Shown: piece by piece, positions 1 through 11,030 of the stretch
Numbering within the stretch: position 1 is the stretch's first letter
How the letters are laid out: each line of letters begins with the position of its first letter
Source: Delphinapterus leucas
Lineage: Eukaryota; Chordata; Mammalia; Artiodactyla; Monodontidae
Assembly: GCF_002288925.2 (NCBI RefSeq)
Contig: NW_022098043.1
Span: forward strand, 7,962,331-8,026,330
Length of the DNA stretch: 64,000 nucleotides
Direction: 5' to 3'
The notes under the pieces: model-generated
Database searches by the model: none
Seen by the model: only the letters and a program-made list of their open reading frames with translations
What the model was told of the DNA's origin: nothing
Position numbers and translations under genes: made by a program

Positions 1-544
1 TACAGCCCAGGCACCCCAAAAGCCCTTCCCCCAAGGCTCGAGGAAAGAAAGCAAAGGATGTCCTGGGACCATGTGCACCCACTTGACATGGGAATAATTC
101 CAAAGCTTTTGGTGGCCAAGTAGCATCACAATTGGGAAAAGACTTACGGTGCCCTGCTGGCCTGCCAGGCCTGTTAAGAGGCCTCACTAAGCAACCCTGT
201 ATCTGTCCCCTGCCCTGTCTTGACTCACCCCAGCTCAGCTCAGCCCAGCCCTGCCCAGGCCAGGGGCTGGGCTCCTTGGCTCCACGGTACCAAGAGGACA
301 TGGACGACCTCCAGGCTACTGATGGCCCTTGGCGCCTTCAAAGCTCTTTACCTACCCATGCCATAAAGGGGGACAGTGACCATTACAAACCCAGCTGTGT
401 GGAGCTTGAGAGCCAGCAGTAGCTCTAGAATTCCTTATAGAGGGGGCTTGGGGTGGTCATCTGGATAGAAGGAGAGGGTAGGCCTGGAAACTTGGTTAGA
501 GCTAAGTTATAGATCAACTATAGATAAATACGTATATAAAAACA
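1..544. other. single-copy DNA, no gene seen
   Basis: I recognise nothing coding here. The longest open frame (132-422, plus) is rich in Pro/Leu/Ser, has no domain I recognise and no splice context, and looks like chance translation of GC-rich mammalian DNA. Confidence 0.5.
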
Positions 545-652
545 TTTTTTTTTTTTGGCTTGCAGGATCTTAGTTCCCCATCCAGGGATCGAACCTGGGG
601 CCCCGGCTGTGAAAGCTCCGAGTCCCAACCACTGGACCACCAGGGAATTCCC
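545..652 (-). mobile_element. short CHR-type tRNA-derived SINE, minus
   Basis: A T-tract at 545-556 (the A-tail on the minus strand) leads into the GGATCTTAGTTCC...GGATCGAACC B-box region and ends in ACCACCAGGGAATTCCC, the inverted SINE head. At about 105 bp it is one of six short copies in the window. Confidence 0.85.
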
Positions 653-916
653 AAGATGAGCAATATTAATGGCATTTTCTAAACATGCTTTAATCTCCAC
701 TTCACATAAAATTAAGAAAACTTAATTGCCCAGATCAAAGAATAGGAATATCAAAGAAGATGTTTTGAGTGACAATGGAGATTATCAAGGTCCTCAAAGC
801 CTCCCCAACCTCCGCCCCCAGGCCTTTGCTCAGTGAGAAAAACCACCCAGAGTCCCCATGTTAGAGCTCAAATACCATTCACTCACTTATTCGTTCAATA
901 AACAGTTACTCATGAT
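653..916. other. spacer between two SINEs
   Basis: AT-rich non-coding DNA. The end (about 880-916) has a TTCAATAAACA-like stretch that may be the tail of an old MIR/L2-type repeat. No gene seen. Confidence 0.4.
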
Positions 917-1228
917 CATAGCTAACACTTTTTTTTTAAAATAAATTTATTTATTTACTTATTTTTGGCTGCGTTGGGTCTTCATTACTGTGTGCGGGCT
1001 TCCTCTAGTTGCAGCAAGCAGGGGCTACTCTTCGTAGCGGTGCAGGGGCTTCTCACTGCGGTGGCTTCTCTTCTTGTGGAGCACGGGCTCTAGACGCGCG
1101 GGCTTCAGTAGTTGAGGCACACGGGCTTAGTTGCTCCGTGGCATGTGGGATCTTCCTAGACCCGTGTCCCCTGCATTGGCAGGGGGATTCTTAACCACTG
1201 CGCCACCAGGGAAGTCCCCATAGCTAAC
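917..1228 (-). mobile_element. long CHR-2-like SINE with target-site duplication
   Basis: The minus-strand SINE occupies about 927-1218, from an AAATAAATTTATTT tail to the CCACCAGGGAAGTCCC head. It is flanked by the 10-bp direct repeat CATAGCTAAC at 917-926 and 1219-1228. The body has the usual inverted order: GCGTTGGGTCTTC, GGGGCTACTCTTCG, then GGGATCTTCC. Confidence 0.92.
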
Positions 1229-1239
1229 TCTATATGTGA

Positions 1240-1650
1240 GTGGGACTTGTTTTGGACTCTATTATGTTCCATTGGTGAATTTTTTCACTCCTACACCCAT
1301 ACCATACCTGTCTTTATTATAACTTTATAATAAGTATTGATTTCTGGAGGCCAAATACCCTCACCTCCCCCCATCCCCGCCTGCCACTTGAGCCTTTGCT
1401 CTTCTCTGTGCATTTTATAATCAAGTTTTCAATATCCACTGAAAACTTTCTTATCTGGCCTCTGAAGGAATTTGGAAAATGTTGGAGTAATCCATTTGAC
1501 TTTTTGGGAGAATTTTCTTGTAAAACCATCCTGAACCTCATGTTTTCTTTTAAGAAAAAAATTTAAACTATCAATTGAATTTCTTTCAATATTGTAGAGC
1601 TATTTGAGTTTTCTATTGCTTCTTGAGTCGGTTTTAGTAAACTAGCTGTG
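1240..1650 (-). mobile_element. degraded old L1 fragment, minus
   Basis: The text around 1320-1350 and 1460-1560 reads like highly diverged antisense L1 ORF2 (phrases such as CTTTATAATAAGTATTGAT and TTTTGGGAGAATTTTC). The region at 1600-1645 resembles another antisense ORF2 part. No open frame is retained. Confidence 0.5.
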
Positions 1651-1654
1651 TGTG

Positions 1655-1726
1655 TTTTTTTTAAAGGGTTAGGGCCACTGTAGTGAAAGCCCAGAATCCT
1701 AACCACTAGGCCACCAGGGAACTCCC
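1655..1726 (-). mobile_element. truncated short SINE, minus
   Basis: A T-run at 1655-1662 is followed by GGGCCACTGTAGTGAAAGC and ends in GGCCACCAGGGAACTCCC. It is a small, diverged copy of the short SINE class, lacking most of the tRNA-unrelated region. Confidence 0.75.
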
Positions 1727-2189
1727 CTATAAAACTCTTTTCAAAATAATGTTTTAAATGCTTAGAGTTATAAAGCAAGCCAGTTGTATTGAAATACAGT
1801 TATCAGAATAGTTAAAATATTTGTGTACTTTTAAATTAATGCATTAAATAACAAGCTCTAACAGTAAGCCTAATAACTACTGTGATTTTGAAGTCATGAT
1901 AGGAGTGAAATGTATTTTGGAATACTGCAATAAAGTGATGTGAAAATATTTATGATTTACATTGGTGACAAAGTCACAGGTACTGTAATATTTCTGTGAT
2001 TTGTTGTCTACCTTTATAAATGATGGGAAGGCTAAACTTTACTCAGAAGTTAGTAAAATTAAAGGCATATTTTTTTACTTCTAAGTTCATGGACTCCCTG
2101 AATTCTATCCAATGACTCAGTGAGAGTCCATGGGCCCTACAATAAGAACCCTGGCCTCGTTTTTTAATCTTTTCTTCCTTTGTTGTGAG
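1727..2189. other. AT-rich non-coding DNA
   Basis: No gene or recognisable repeat is seen. The stretch is AT-rich with no open frame of note. Confidence 0.4.
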
Positions 2190-2320
2190 TCTGTTATAAA
2201 TGACGTATTATTGGCTTTAAAAATATTTCTTCTAAAAGTCTCTGTCTTTTGGTCAGATACTTCAATCCATTTACACTTACTGTAATTATTGTTATATTTT
2301 AGATTTTCCCTACCATCGTT
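2190..2320 (-). mobile_element. old L1 ORF2 fragment, minus
   Basis: TCTCTGTCTTTTGGTCAGA...AATCCATTTACACTTAC is the antisense of the L1 ORF2 segment just upstream of the reverse-transcriptase core. It lies beside the poly(T) of the younger L1 and probably belongs to the older host element into which that L1 inserted. Confidence 0.5.
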
Positions 2321-4535
2321 TTTTTTTTTTTAATAGATCTTTATTGGAGTATAATTGCTTCACAATACCGTGTTAGTTTCTGTTGTACAACAAAGTGAAT
2401 CAGCCACATGCATACATATGTCCCCATATCCCCTCCCTCTTGAGCCTCCCTCCCATCCTCCCTATCCCACCCCTCTAGGTCATCACAAAGCAAGGAGCTG
2501 ATCTCCCTGTGCTATGCGGCTGCTTCCCACTAGCCATCCATTTTACATTCAGTAGTGTATATATGTCGATGCTATTCTCACTTCGCCCCAGCTTCCCCCT
2601 CCCACCCTGTGTCCTCGAGTCCATCCTCTATGTTTATATCTTTATTCCTGCCCTGCAACTAGGTTTATCAGTAAAACTTTTTTTTTTTAGATTCCATATA
2701 TGTGTTAGCATACAGTATTTGTTTTTCTCTTTCTGACTTACTTCACTCTGTATGACAGACTCTATGTCCATCCACCTCACTACAAATAGCTCAATTTCGT
2801 TTCTTTTTATGGCTGAGTAATATTCCATTGTATATATGTGCCACATCTTCTTTATCCATTCATCTCTTGATAGACATTTAGGTTGCTTCCATGTCCTGGC
2901 TATTGTAAATAGTACTGCAGTGAACACTGTGGTACATGACTCTTTTTGAGTTATGGTTTTCTCAGTGTATATGCCCAGTAGTGGGATTGCTGGGTCATAT
3001 GGTAGTTCTATTTTTAGTTCTTTAAGGAACTGTTTTCCATAGTGGTTGTATCAATTTACATTTCCACCAACAGTGCAGGAGGGTTCCCTTTTCACCACAC
3101 CCTTTCCAGCATTTATTGTTTCTAGATTTTTTGATAATGGCCATTCTGACCATTGTGAGGTGATATCACATTGTAGTTTTGACTTGCATTTCTCTAATAA
3201 TTAGTGATGTTGAGCATCTTTTCATGTGCCTCTTGGTCATCTGTATGTCTTCCTTGGTGAAATGTCTATTTAGGTCTTCTGCCCATTTTTTAACTGGATT
3301 GTTTGTCTTTTTGATATTCAACTCCAAGAGCTGTTTGTATATTTTGGAGATTAATCCTTTGTCTGTTGTTTCATTTGGAAATATTTCCTCCCATTCTGAG
3401 GGCTGTCTTTTTGTCTTGTTTATGGTTTCCTTTGGTGTGCAAAAGCTTTTAAGTTTAATTAAGTCCCATTTGTTTATTTTTATTTCTGTTACTCTAGGAG
3501 GTGGGTCAAAAAAGGTCTTGCTGTGGTTTACGGCGAACAGTGTTTTTCCTATGTTTTCCTCTAAAAGTTTTATAGCGTCTGGTCTTACATTTAAGTCTTT
3601 AATCCATTTGGAGTTTATTTTTGTGTATGGTGTTAGGGAGTGCTCTAATTTCATTCTTTTACCCATAGCCATCCAGTTTTTCTAGCGCCACTTATTCAAG
3701 AGGCTGTCTTTTCTCCACTGTATGTTCTTGCCTCCTTTGTCATAAATTAGGTGCCCATATGTGCATGGGTTTATCTCTGGGCATTCTATCCTGTACCATT
3801 GATCTATATTTATGTTTTTGTGCCAGTACCATACTGTCTTGATTACTGTAGCTTTGTGGCATAGTTTGAAGTCGGGGAGCCTGATCCCTCCAACTCCGTT
3901 TTTCTTTCTCAAGATTGCTTTGGCTAGGCTATTCGGGGTCTTTTGTGTTTCCATATGAATTGTAAAATTTTTTGTTCTAATTCTGCGAATAATGCCATTG
4001 GTAGTTTTATAGGGATTGCACTGAATCTGTAGATTGCTTTGTGTAGTATAGTCATTTTCACAATATTGATTCTTCCAATCCAAGAATATGGTATATTTCT
4101 CCATCTGTTTATGTCATCTTTGATTTCTTTCATCAGTATTTTATACTTTCCTGAGTACATATCTTTCGCCTCCTTAAGCAGGTTTATTACTAGGTATTTT
4201 ATTCTTTTTGTTGCAGTGGTAAATGGGAGTGTTTCCTTAATTTCTCTTTCTGATTTTTCATTGTTGGTGTATAGGAATGCCAGAGATTTCTGTGCATTAA
4301 GTTTGTATCCTGCAACCTTACCAAATTCATTGATTAGTTCTAGTAGTTTTCTGGTGGCATCTTTAGGATTTTCTATGTATAGTATCATGTCATCTGGAAA
4401 CAGTGACAGTTTTACTTCTTTTCCCATTTGTATTCCTTTTATTTCTTTTTCTTCTCTGATTGCTGTGGCTAGGACTTCCAAAAGTATGTTGAATAAGAGT
4501 GGCCCTGCTGTCTTAGTTACTATAAATATCAACTA
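2321..4535 (-). mobile_element. 5'-truncated L1 (ORF2 3' half and 3' UTR), minus
   Basis: The minus strand encodes pieces of L1 ORF2. The reverse-transcriptase core is at 3924-4532, the following region at 3682-4104 and the C-terminal part at 3166-3672, separated by stops and frame changes. The 3' UTR ends at a plus-strand T-tract (2321-2332). The RT active-site box reads FPDD where L1 normally has FADD, so this copy is catalytically dead as well as frame-broken. About 2.2 kb remains and the 5' two thirds are missing. I found no clear target-site duplication. Confidence 0.93.
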
Positions 4536-4860
4536 GAATGAAGTTTGACTTATACTATAGAAAACTCCAAATAATAATTGTTTAATTAAGATACAATTTT
4601 ATCTCTCTTTTAGTCTAGGACTCCATAGTCATCAGGGATCCAGTTTCCACCTTCTTAGTTGTAGCTTCCATCTTCAAATTTATCTTAAGATTCAAGATTG
4701 CTGCTGGAGCTTTAGCCTTCACAAACTCATTCCAAGCAGCAGGAAGGAAGAATCGTGGAAGAATAAAAAGTGTGCACCTCCACTTACACTTCATTAGCCA
4801 TAACTTAGTTATCTGGTCTCATTAATAGTAGCAAAGGATACTGGGAAACACTTTTTTTGG
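4536..4860. repeat. unnamed old interspersed repeat fragment
   Basis: The text around 4610-4850 (CCATAGTCATCAGGGATCC ... CAAGATTGCTGCTGGAGC ... CTTCATTAGCCATAACTTAG) has the look of an old mammal-wide repeat. A related phrase (ATTGGCTGGAACGTAGTCAC) occurs at 12000-12060 and another near 16920. I cannot name the family with confidence. Confidence 0.45.
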
Positions 4861-4984
4861 TTGGGTACATTGATAACCTGAATAACATCAGGGCTATTTT
4901 ATTAAGGAAGAAGAGCATGGTGGACTTTAGCAGTCTCTGCTTTAGTCTCCCGACCACAGGTGTGTCCAACCCTCAACAGCAGTG

Positions 4985-6385
4985 GCTCTGAACTTTCATT
5001 ATGGTACCTGACCCATAGAGGACTGGCCTGCCATCTGGTGGCAGGTTGGTTACATTGGCTCCCTTTCATTGTGCAAGTGGCATAGATTTGCCCTCACTGG
5101 AATAAACATTTATTCTAGCTATGGTTTTGCATTCTCTCCTGGCCATGCTTTTGCCAGCAACATCATTAGCGGATTTACTGCATGTCTTATTCATAACCAT
5201 GGTAGTCCAAATAGCATTGCTGCTGACCAGAGACGTTTTTCAGCAAAAGAAGTAAAGAAATTGGCGGATGAGTATGAGATTCACAGGTGCTGCCACAAAC
5301 TCTTATCACCAGAATCATCTGGCTTTATGGGTTGGTGACATGGCCTACTGGTACTTGGTTAGTATTGGCTAGAAGACAACTTTGTACAAATCTTAAGTGC
5401 TGGCCCAAGTTGGCATATGCTCTGATTCAGCAACCAATGCAAGTTGATGTTTCTCTCTTTTCCAGCATCCATGGGTCAGGGAATCTTAGGCTGGATCACT
5501 TAAAAATTTTTTGCTCCCCTTTCCCAAGGCCTTGGGCTCTGCTAGTTTAGAGGTCTTGGTATGCAAAGGAAGAATGTTTCCACCAGAGCACCACCGAGGT
5601 CCCATTGATTTGGAAATTGAGACTGACATCTGGTGGTTTCAGACTCTTCATGCCCTGGATGAACAGGGGGGTGGGTGGGTGGGTGCTTTCGTGTTGACTA
5701 GACTGACTGATTCTGGTTATCAAGGGGGAATATATTTGCTGCTGCACAGTGGGGACAGGGGGAAGAAGTGCGTCTCTGGATCCCATGAAACCCTCTGGGG
5801 TGTCTCCTAGTTCCATGGCCAATGGTTAAAATTAATGGAAGATGACAGCAACCCAGTGTGAGTAGGACAACCATGGGCTCAGCTTCCTCCTGAATGAAGC
5901 TCAGGTGATCCCACCAGGTAAAAACCTTTGACCACATGAAGTGCTTGCTGAAGGCAAAGGAAACATGGAATGCATAGTAGAGGAAGGATGTTATAAATGC
6001 CTCATGACCAGTAACAGAAATGAGACTTATATCACTTATGTAAATGTTCTTCCTTCCTTGCTACGCCATGCATATATTTAGTGATGGTGCTAATTGTCTC
6101 TCTTTCTTCTTCTACCATTTTGTATAGGGTCAAATGTTAGTGGTAAACTGTACAGTTCAGTGCATAGATTATAGAATATGGAATATTGTGGGATTGAGGT
6201 TCGAGAAATGAACATACTCAAGCTCCCCGGAGTGGGAGCTGGGTGCAGTTACTGCTGGGACGTTGGATTATTTTTTTCCTAAGGAAAGGATAAGAATGTT
6301 CTTTTTTGAGATACCTTTGCATTAATTTGGGCAGTAACATGCTGTGGTTGTTTTATGGACGTTTCAGCATGGAAAGTAGGGTGGA
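4985..6385 (+). mobile_element. ERV-L endogenous retrovirus remnant (integrase, dUTPase, 3' internal end)
   Basis: Translated fragments at 5046-5338 resemble the catalytic and C-terminal parts of an ERV-L integrase. Those at 5530-5816 resemble the dUTPase-like domain that ERV-L carries after integrase. Stops and frame changes break both frames, so nothing functional can be made. From 5930 to 6385 the text continues into the typical 3' internal end of ERV-L. ERV-L elements lack env, and none is seen here. I do not see an LTR directly following. This is an ancient fossil shared in type with most placental mammals. Confidence 0.8.
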
Positions 6386-7308
6386 AATGGATGTTGAGGA
6401 ACTAAGGAGTGAACTGTGGCAAATACTGAAGACCGACCCTGCTCAGCATCTCTTCATAATGACTTCTACTGTAGAGGCTGGAAGGCTAGAGAAGACATTA
6501 CCAGGCTCTCTTGCAGCTAGGATTTCCATATGTCACCTGGCTTCTGCCAGGAAGATGCAAACAAACCAGAAATGGAAAGTAGAATTGATCACTGGGAGGA
6601 GGTAGGCACATGGCTCTTCTGGGTGTACTGCAGTGGAGGCATTCCAGTTCTTCCTAGGCAGGTGTGGAGGAAGCCCTAGGGCCAGTCCAGTTCCCACCTT
6701 CTTGGTGCTAACAGGAGTGTCAGCTGCTTCCCACCTTGGCAGCTTTCCTGACTGTGACTAGGGCAGTGAGATTCTTGAGTCAGCAGTGGTAGCAGTGGTG
6801 GCAGAAGCTCCCCTGAAGGGCTAGTTTTGCAATGAGGTTTGGGGATTATTCCTGGAATAGAGTCTGCTTCTCAGCCCTTCTAACGAGTTTGAAACCAGCC
6901 TAACCACCTTAGTTAACCTGAAAATAGTCCCCATGCTCCAAACATCCCAGGGGAGCTCCCAGGCCAGTCCTTTCCCTACTCAGAGCCCAGGGACAGAGGA
7001 GTGAGGGCAGAGCTGGTGGGGGAGAAACAACTTCTTCTGGAACTCTCTGCACAGTGGCCTACTCTGGGTAGCACCAGGCACTTGCAGATTATTTTTTTTC
7101 TCTTTTTTTGGGAGTCAGGAGGGTGGGAGATAAAATCAAATAAGGAGATGTACGAAGCTGTGTGGGAAAGGGGACCCAGGAGTCTTGCATTGAAATAATG
7201 ACAAGGGGAGGCATGATGGATTAGTACCAAGGCCTTTCAGGGGAAGATGGGTATTTGATTCTAATTAGAGCCTCTCTTTTGCATTTTATTTAGACTCTTA
7301 GGCAGTGT
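6386..7308. other. non-coding DNA after the ERV-L
   Basis: No gene is recognised. The stretch at 6400-6900 may include another old repeat, but I cannot name it. Overlapping open frames near 7000-7230 are on opposite strands and show no domain. Confidence 0.4.
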
Positions 7309-7490
7309 ATTCATTTCCTAGGGCTGCTGTAACAAATTACCACAAACTTGGTGGCTTAATACAACAAGAATTTATTATCTCATAGTTCTGGAACCTGGAA
7401 GTCTGCAATCAAGGCGTCGGCAGGACCATGCTCCCTATGAAACCTGTAGGGGAAAATCCTTTCTTGCAGATTAATTTTTAACATGATCCA
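7309..7490 (+). repeat. CTGTAACAAATTACC-type old repeat (copy 1)
   Basis: Starts at GTATTCATTTCCTAGGGCTG and continues with CTGTAACAAATTACCACAAA and GGTGGCTTAATACAAC. Related plus-oriented copies lie at 37384-37905, 39427-39790 and 40105-40545. It is a mammal-wide old element whose family name I will not guess. Confidence 0.7.
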
Positions 7491-8085
7491 GGGGAGTCCA
7501 AAGGGCTGAGTTCCCACCTCTGAGATCATGAGATCCTATTCCCTTCCAGGGGTCTCTGGCCCATGGGGGAGGCAGCAAGAGAGCTGGACCCAAAGGTGCA
7601 CCCTCTGTGGCAACCCTCTGTGCATCTCTGACCAAGGTGAGCAAGGATATGTCTGCGGTGTCTCCCTCCCCTCACAGGTCATGGCTGCAAGGACACAGGG
7701 GAGGAGGGGGAGGAGTCTGTCTGCCTGGGGGTGGGGGCAGCAGGAAAAGCCCCAGAGAGGAGGTGATACTGCAGCTGGATCTTGAAGGACAAGTAGTTCA
7801 CCAGTGAGTTGAGTAGGGAAGGGCATTCCAAGAAGAGGGAACAGCTGGAACAATGGCTCAGAGATGCTGTCCACTTCTGTTTCCCTATAGTGATTAAAGG
7901 TAAAATCTTTAAAGTGTCACATGTATGGGGGCTTGTTCTGGGGCCTGCAGAGGAAGATGCGGGGGAGGGTATTCTAGGCCCTGCCAGTCTCAGATAAAAC
8001 ACATCCCAAGTGATTGACTAGATCGGGCAACCTTGAAATGGGGGACATCAGAGTTTGACGAGTTCCTGTCAAGTGTGAGGTCTTG
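7491..8085. other. non-coding DNA with an old repeat tail
   Basis: About 7750-7870 (GGAGGTGATACTGCAGCTGG ... GGGCATTCCAAGAAGAGGG) matches in style an old repeat also present at 13800-13960 and 18690-18810. The rest shows no gene. Confidence 0.45.
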
Positions 8086-8250
8086 CGCTGGGCGCTGTGA
8101 CACACCTGCCATCCTCACAGCTACCCTGTAGGGGAGGAGGGCTGCCCATTGTACAGATGAGGATACTGAGGCTCTGAGAGATGAAATCTGTGGCACAGGG
8201 TCCTTCAACAAGCAAGAGAGTGGCAGAACCAAGATCTGACCCAAGATTTT
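8086..8250 (-). repeat. MIR SINE fragment, minus
   Basis: ACAGATGAGGATACTGAGGC followed by a GTGGCAGAACCAAGATCTGA segment is the reverse complement of the MIR core and tRNA-related region. Confidence 0.7.
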
Positions 8251-8814
8251 TATGACCCTAAATGCCATCCAGGGAGAGGACAAAAGGTTCAGTAAGACAC
8301 GTGGCAAAAACGCAGCTGCGTTTTCCTCCTGCCCCTGGGCAGCTCAGTGGAGCTTGGGGCGTTCCCGTAGCAAGCCTGGTTCCTCAAAGAGAGGGGCCTT
8401 CTGCTCTCCCTGGGGTGGGGCTCTGGGGGTGCAGAGGGCCCCTTTGCTACACAGGGAGACCACGTTCTCCTGGCTTTGCTCCTACTTCTATGCCGTCTCC
8501 ATCCTTGGCTTCTTCTCTGCTCAGCCACCAAGCACGGAGGGGTCTCTGCCTCTGTCTACATTCACTCCTCTCCTCTCCCAGGTAATTTCATCCAGAATTA
8601 TGGCTTGAAATGCCATCGAGAATCATCACTTCCAAACTTAAGTGCCTCGTTCTTGGAAATAGTCTTGCTTATCCAGCTGCCCACTTGGCCCCTCCGTTTG
8701 GATGTTTATTAGCATCGTAACTCGAGGAGATCTGAAACAAAACTTCTGTCCTCACCCGATCCCCAACCTGTCCCTGCCCCTGCCCTGGTCTGTGCCTCAG
8801 TTAAAGGGGTGATC
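8251..8814. other. non-coding DNA between MIR and L2
   Basis: GC-rich, with several overlapping open frames on both strands but no recognisable domain or exon structure. Confidence 0.4.
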
Positions 8815-9480
8815 AGTTACTCAGGCTGCAAACCTAGAAGTGACCCTCTATGCCTTGCTTTCCTTCATCCCCCATTCGCTCCACCACCAGGCTCTGGCTC
8901 TACCTTCAAAATACGTTTTGAATTCAGCCACTCCTCCCCATCTTCACTGATGCAGCCCTGGTCTACGGCACCACCGGTTCACAGCTACACCTCTAATTGG
9001 TCTTCCTGCTTCCTCTCTTACTCCCTCTCCCGATTCCATTCTTTAAAAATGGGTCTGCGTGAGCTTTTGAAAACACAAACAACACCGAAGTTTCCACTAA
9101 TTGGAATAGAACCCAAAGCCTTCACCATGGCTAATGCAGCCCTGCCCACCTCTCTGGCCTCATGTCCTGTGAGTCTCCATCACTCACTAGCCACATTCAA
9201 CACACCAAGGACGTTCTCATCATAGGATCTTTGTGCAGGTTATTCTCTCTCCTGGATGTCTCTTCCCGAGGGGCCTTCAAACGGCATCTGCTTTGAGAGC
9301 CTTTCCTGACTGCATCTCCCCACCACTCTCTCCTGTTACCCCACTCACTTTCCTTCAGAGGGTGCCTCACCACCTGGTAACATTAGCTATGGGCTGACAG
9401 TCTGTCTAGAATGGCAGATGGATGTCTATCTTATCTCCTGGGCACCTATGGACTGGCACACTGTAGAGGCTCAAAAAACA
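8815..9480 (+). repeat. L2 LINE fragment, plus
   Basis: The text at 8825-8945, around 9100-9180 and at 9235-9330 follows the L2 3' region. Phrases such as GAAGTGACCCTCTATGCC, GCAGCCCTGCCCACCTCTC and GAGAGCCTTTCCTGACTGC are in the right order. It is diverged and has gaps. Confidence 0.6.
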
Positions 9481-9650
9481 TGTGAAAGGGAGGGAAGAAG
9501 CCCCCCAAAGTACAGTTCAGGGCAAACTCTGGGGCCCCAGAAGAGACCCAAGAGTCCACAGTAGATTTGTCCACCTTGGTTACTTAACCTTATATAACTG
9601 CCCATTGGGGCCACCTGGTCTCTGTCTGAAATTCCTTTCTCCCTGCATTC

Positions 9651-9700
9651 AAGGGTAGTCAGGTTAAAAAAAAAAAAAAAAAAAGAGTAGTCAGGTTAAA
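9651..9700 (+). mobile_element. poly(A)-only retro-insertion with target-site duplication
   Basis: A run of about 19 A (9666-9684) is flanked by AAGGGTAGTCAGGTT (9651-9665) and AAGAGTAGTCAGGTT (9683-9697), 14 of 15 bases identical. Nothing but adenines lies between. The simplest reading is a LINE-1-mediated insertion truncated so early that only the A-tail was copied. Confidence 0.75.
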
Positions 9701-9965
9701 GTCCACCCAAGGCAGCCCTTAACCTCCTGATCTGCATTCACCACAGGCAGACTTAAGGTGACCTCACAGAATTCTCAATATCAATTCACCTTATACTGGG
9801 GTAACTAGAAAGGCCAACAGAGAGGGTCCCCAAAGCAAAGAAACTTGGCTCCATAATATAATAATAATGACTACACTTGACTGAGCTATTATTTCATGCC
9901 AAACAAGATATAATGCTTTCCATACATTTTCTCATTCAATCCTCAGAGACACACCTCGAGGCTGT
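9701..9965. other. non-coding DNA
   Basis: No gene is seen. A short AT-rich stretch (9856-9870, ATAATATAATAATAATGA) precedes the next old repeat. Confidence 0.4.
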
Positions 9966-10430
9966 TGTATTCATTACCTACCGCTGTGTAACAAACCACC
10001 TTAACATGGAGTGGCTTAAAGGAACGACCATTTTACTTGCTCGCAATTCGGCAGGCCAGCAATTTGAACTGGACTCAGCTGGGCCGTTCTTTTGCTGGTC
10101 ATGCCCGGGGTCACTCACGTGCAATCATCCAAGGGAACAAATGGGTTCAGGAGGTTTAACGTGGCTTTGCTCACATGTCTGGAGGTTGGTGCTGACTGTT
10201 GACCGGGTCAGGTGTCTCCAGCAGGCCAACTTGGGCTTCTTCCAGGGGATGGCAGAGTTCCAGGACAGCAAGCCCCAGTGTGCAGCATTTTTCAAGCCTT
10301 TGCCTGAGTCACGTTTGCTGATGTCCCATTGCCAGAGGAAGTCCCACAGCCAAGCCCAGAGTCAATGTGAGAGGGGACTTACACAAGGAGAGATAATTCA
10401 TCAGAGGCCATTACTGAACAATCTGTCATG
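9966..10430 (+). repeat. CTGTGTAACAAACCACC-type old repeat
   Basis: Starts at GTATTCATTACCTACCGCTG and runs through GAGTGGCTTAAAGGAACG and AACTGGACTCAGCTGGGC to about 10430. It is the same subtype as the copy at 36270-36745. The open frame at 9877-10491 lies across it and is a by-product. Confidence 0.6.
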
Positions 10431-10439
10431 GAAGTCAGT

Positions 10440-10545
10440 ATGTTATTATCCATGTTTTATAAGTGAGGAAACGGGGAATCAGAAAGGGTAAGAAACATGC
10501 TCCAGGTCACATGGCTACGAAGAGGCAGAGTGGAACGGAAATCAT
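10440..10545 (-). repeat. MIR SINE fragment, minus
   Basis: ATAAGTGAGGAAACGGGGAA followed by CCAGGTCACATGGCTACGAA is an inverted MIR core. Confidence 0.65.
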
Positions 10546-10688
10546 TGGCTCACAAGCCTCAGGATCTCCACGGCTTTGCAAAGGCAATTAAGTCCCCACT
10601 GTGAGGAACCAAATTCCCACCAAGGGAAATGATATCAAGCTCATCTTCACCAGCCTCTCAGGTACACTCCTTTTATTACATCCAGTCA

Positions 10689-11030
10689 AAATCACATCAG
10701 CTGGGACTTTCCCGGTGGCGCAGTGGTTAAGAATCCGCCTGCCAATTCAGGGGACATGTGTTCAAGCCCTGGTCCGGGAAGATCCCACATGCCGTGGAGT
10801 AGCTAAGCCCGTGCGTCACAGCTACTTAACCTGTGCTCTAGAGCTTGCGAGCCACAACTATTGAGCCCACGTGACACAACTACTGAAGCCGGAGTGCCTA
10901 GGGCCCATGCTCTGTCCACAATAAGAGAAGCCACCACAATGAGAAGCCCGCAGACTGCAACAAAGATTAGCCCTGGCTCACTGCAACTAGAGAAAGCCCG
11001 CGGACAAAAATAAAAATAAATAAATAAGAT
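10689..11030 (+). mobile_element. long CHR-2-like SINE (outer of nested pair)
   Basis: The plus-strand SINE starts at about 10705 (GACTTTCCCGGTGGCGCAGT) and ends in an AAATAAATAAATAAG tail near 11030. Its left target copy is AAATCACATCAGCT at 10689-10702. The matching right copy, AAATTGCATCAGCT, is not next to its tail but at 11407-11420, beyond a second SINE. Confidence 0.9.

Noticed and set aside
3179..4536. Plus-strand frames of 168 and 165 codons
   Set aside because: They are antisense to the minus-strand L1 ORF2 and have no independent support.
9877..10491. 204-codon plus frame
   Set aside because: It lies over an old interspersed repeat and a MIR fragment; the composition is not gene-like.
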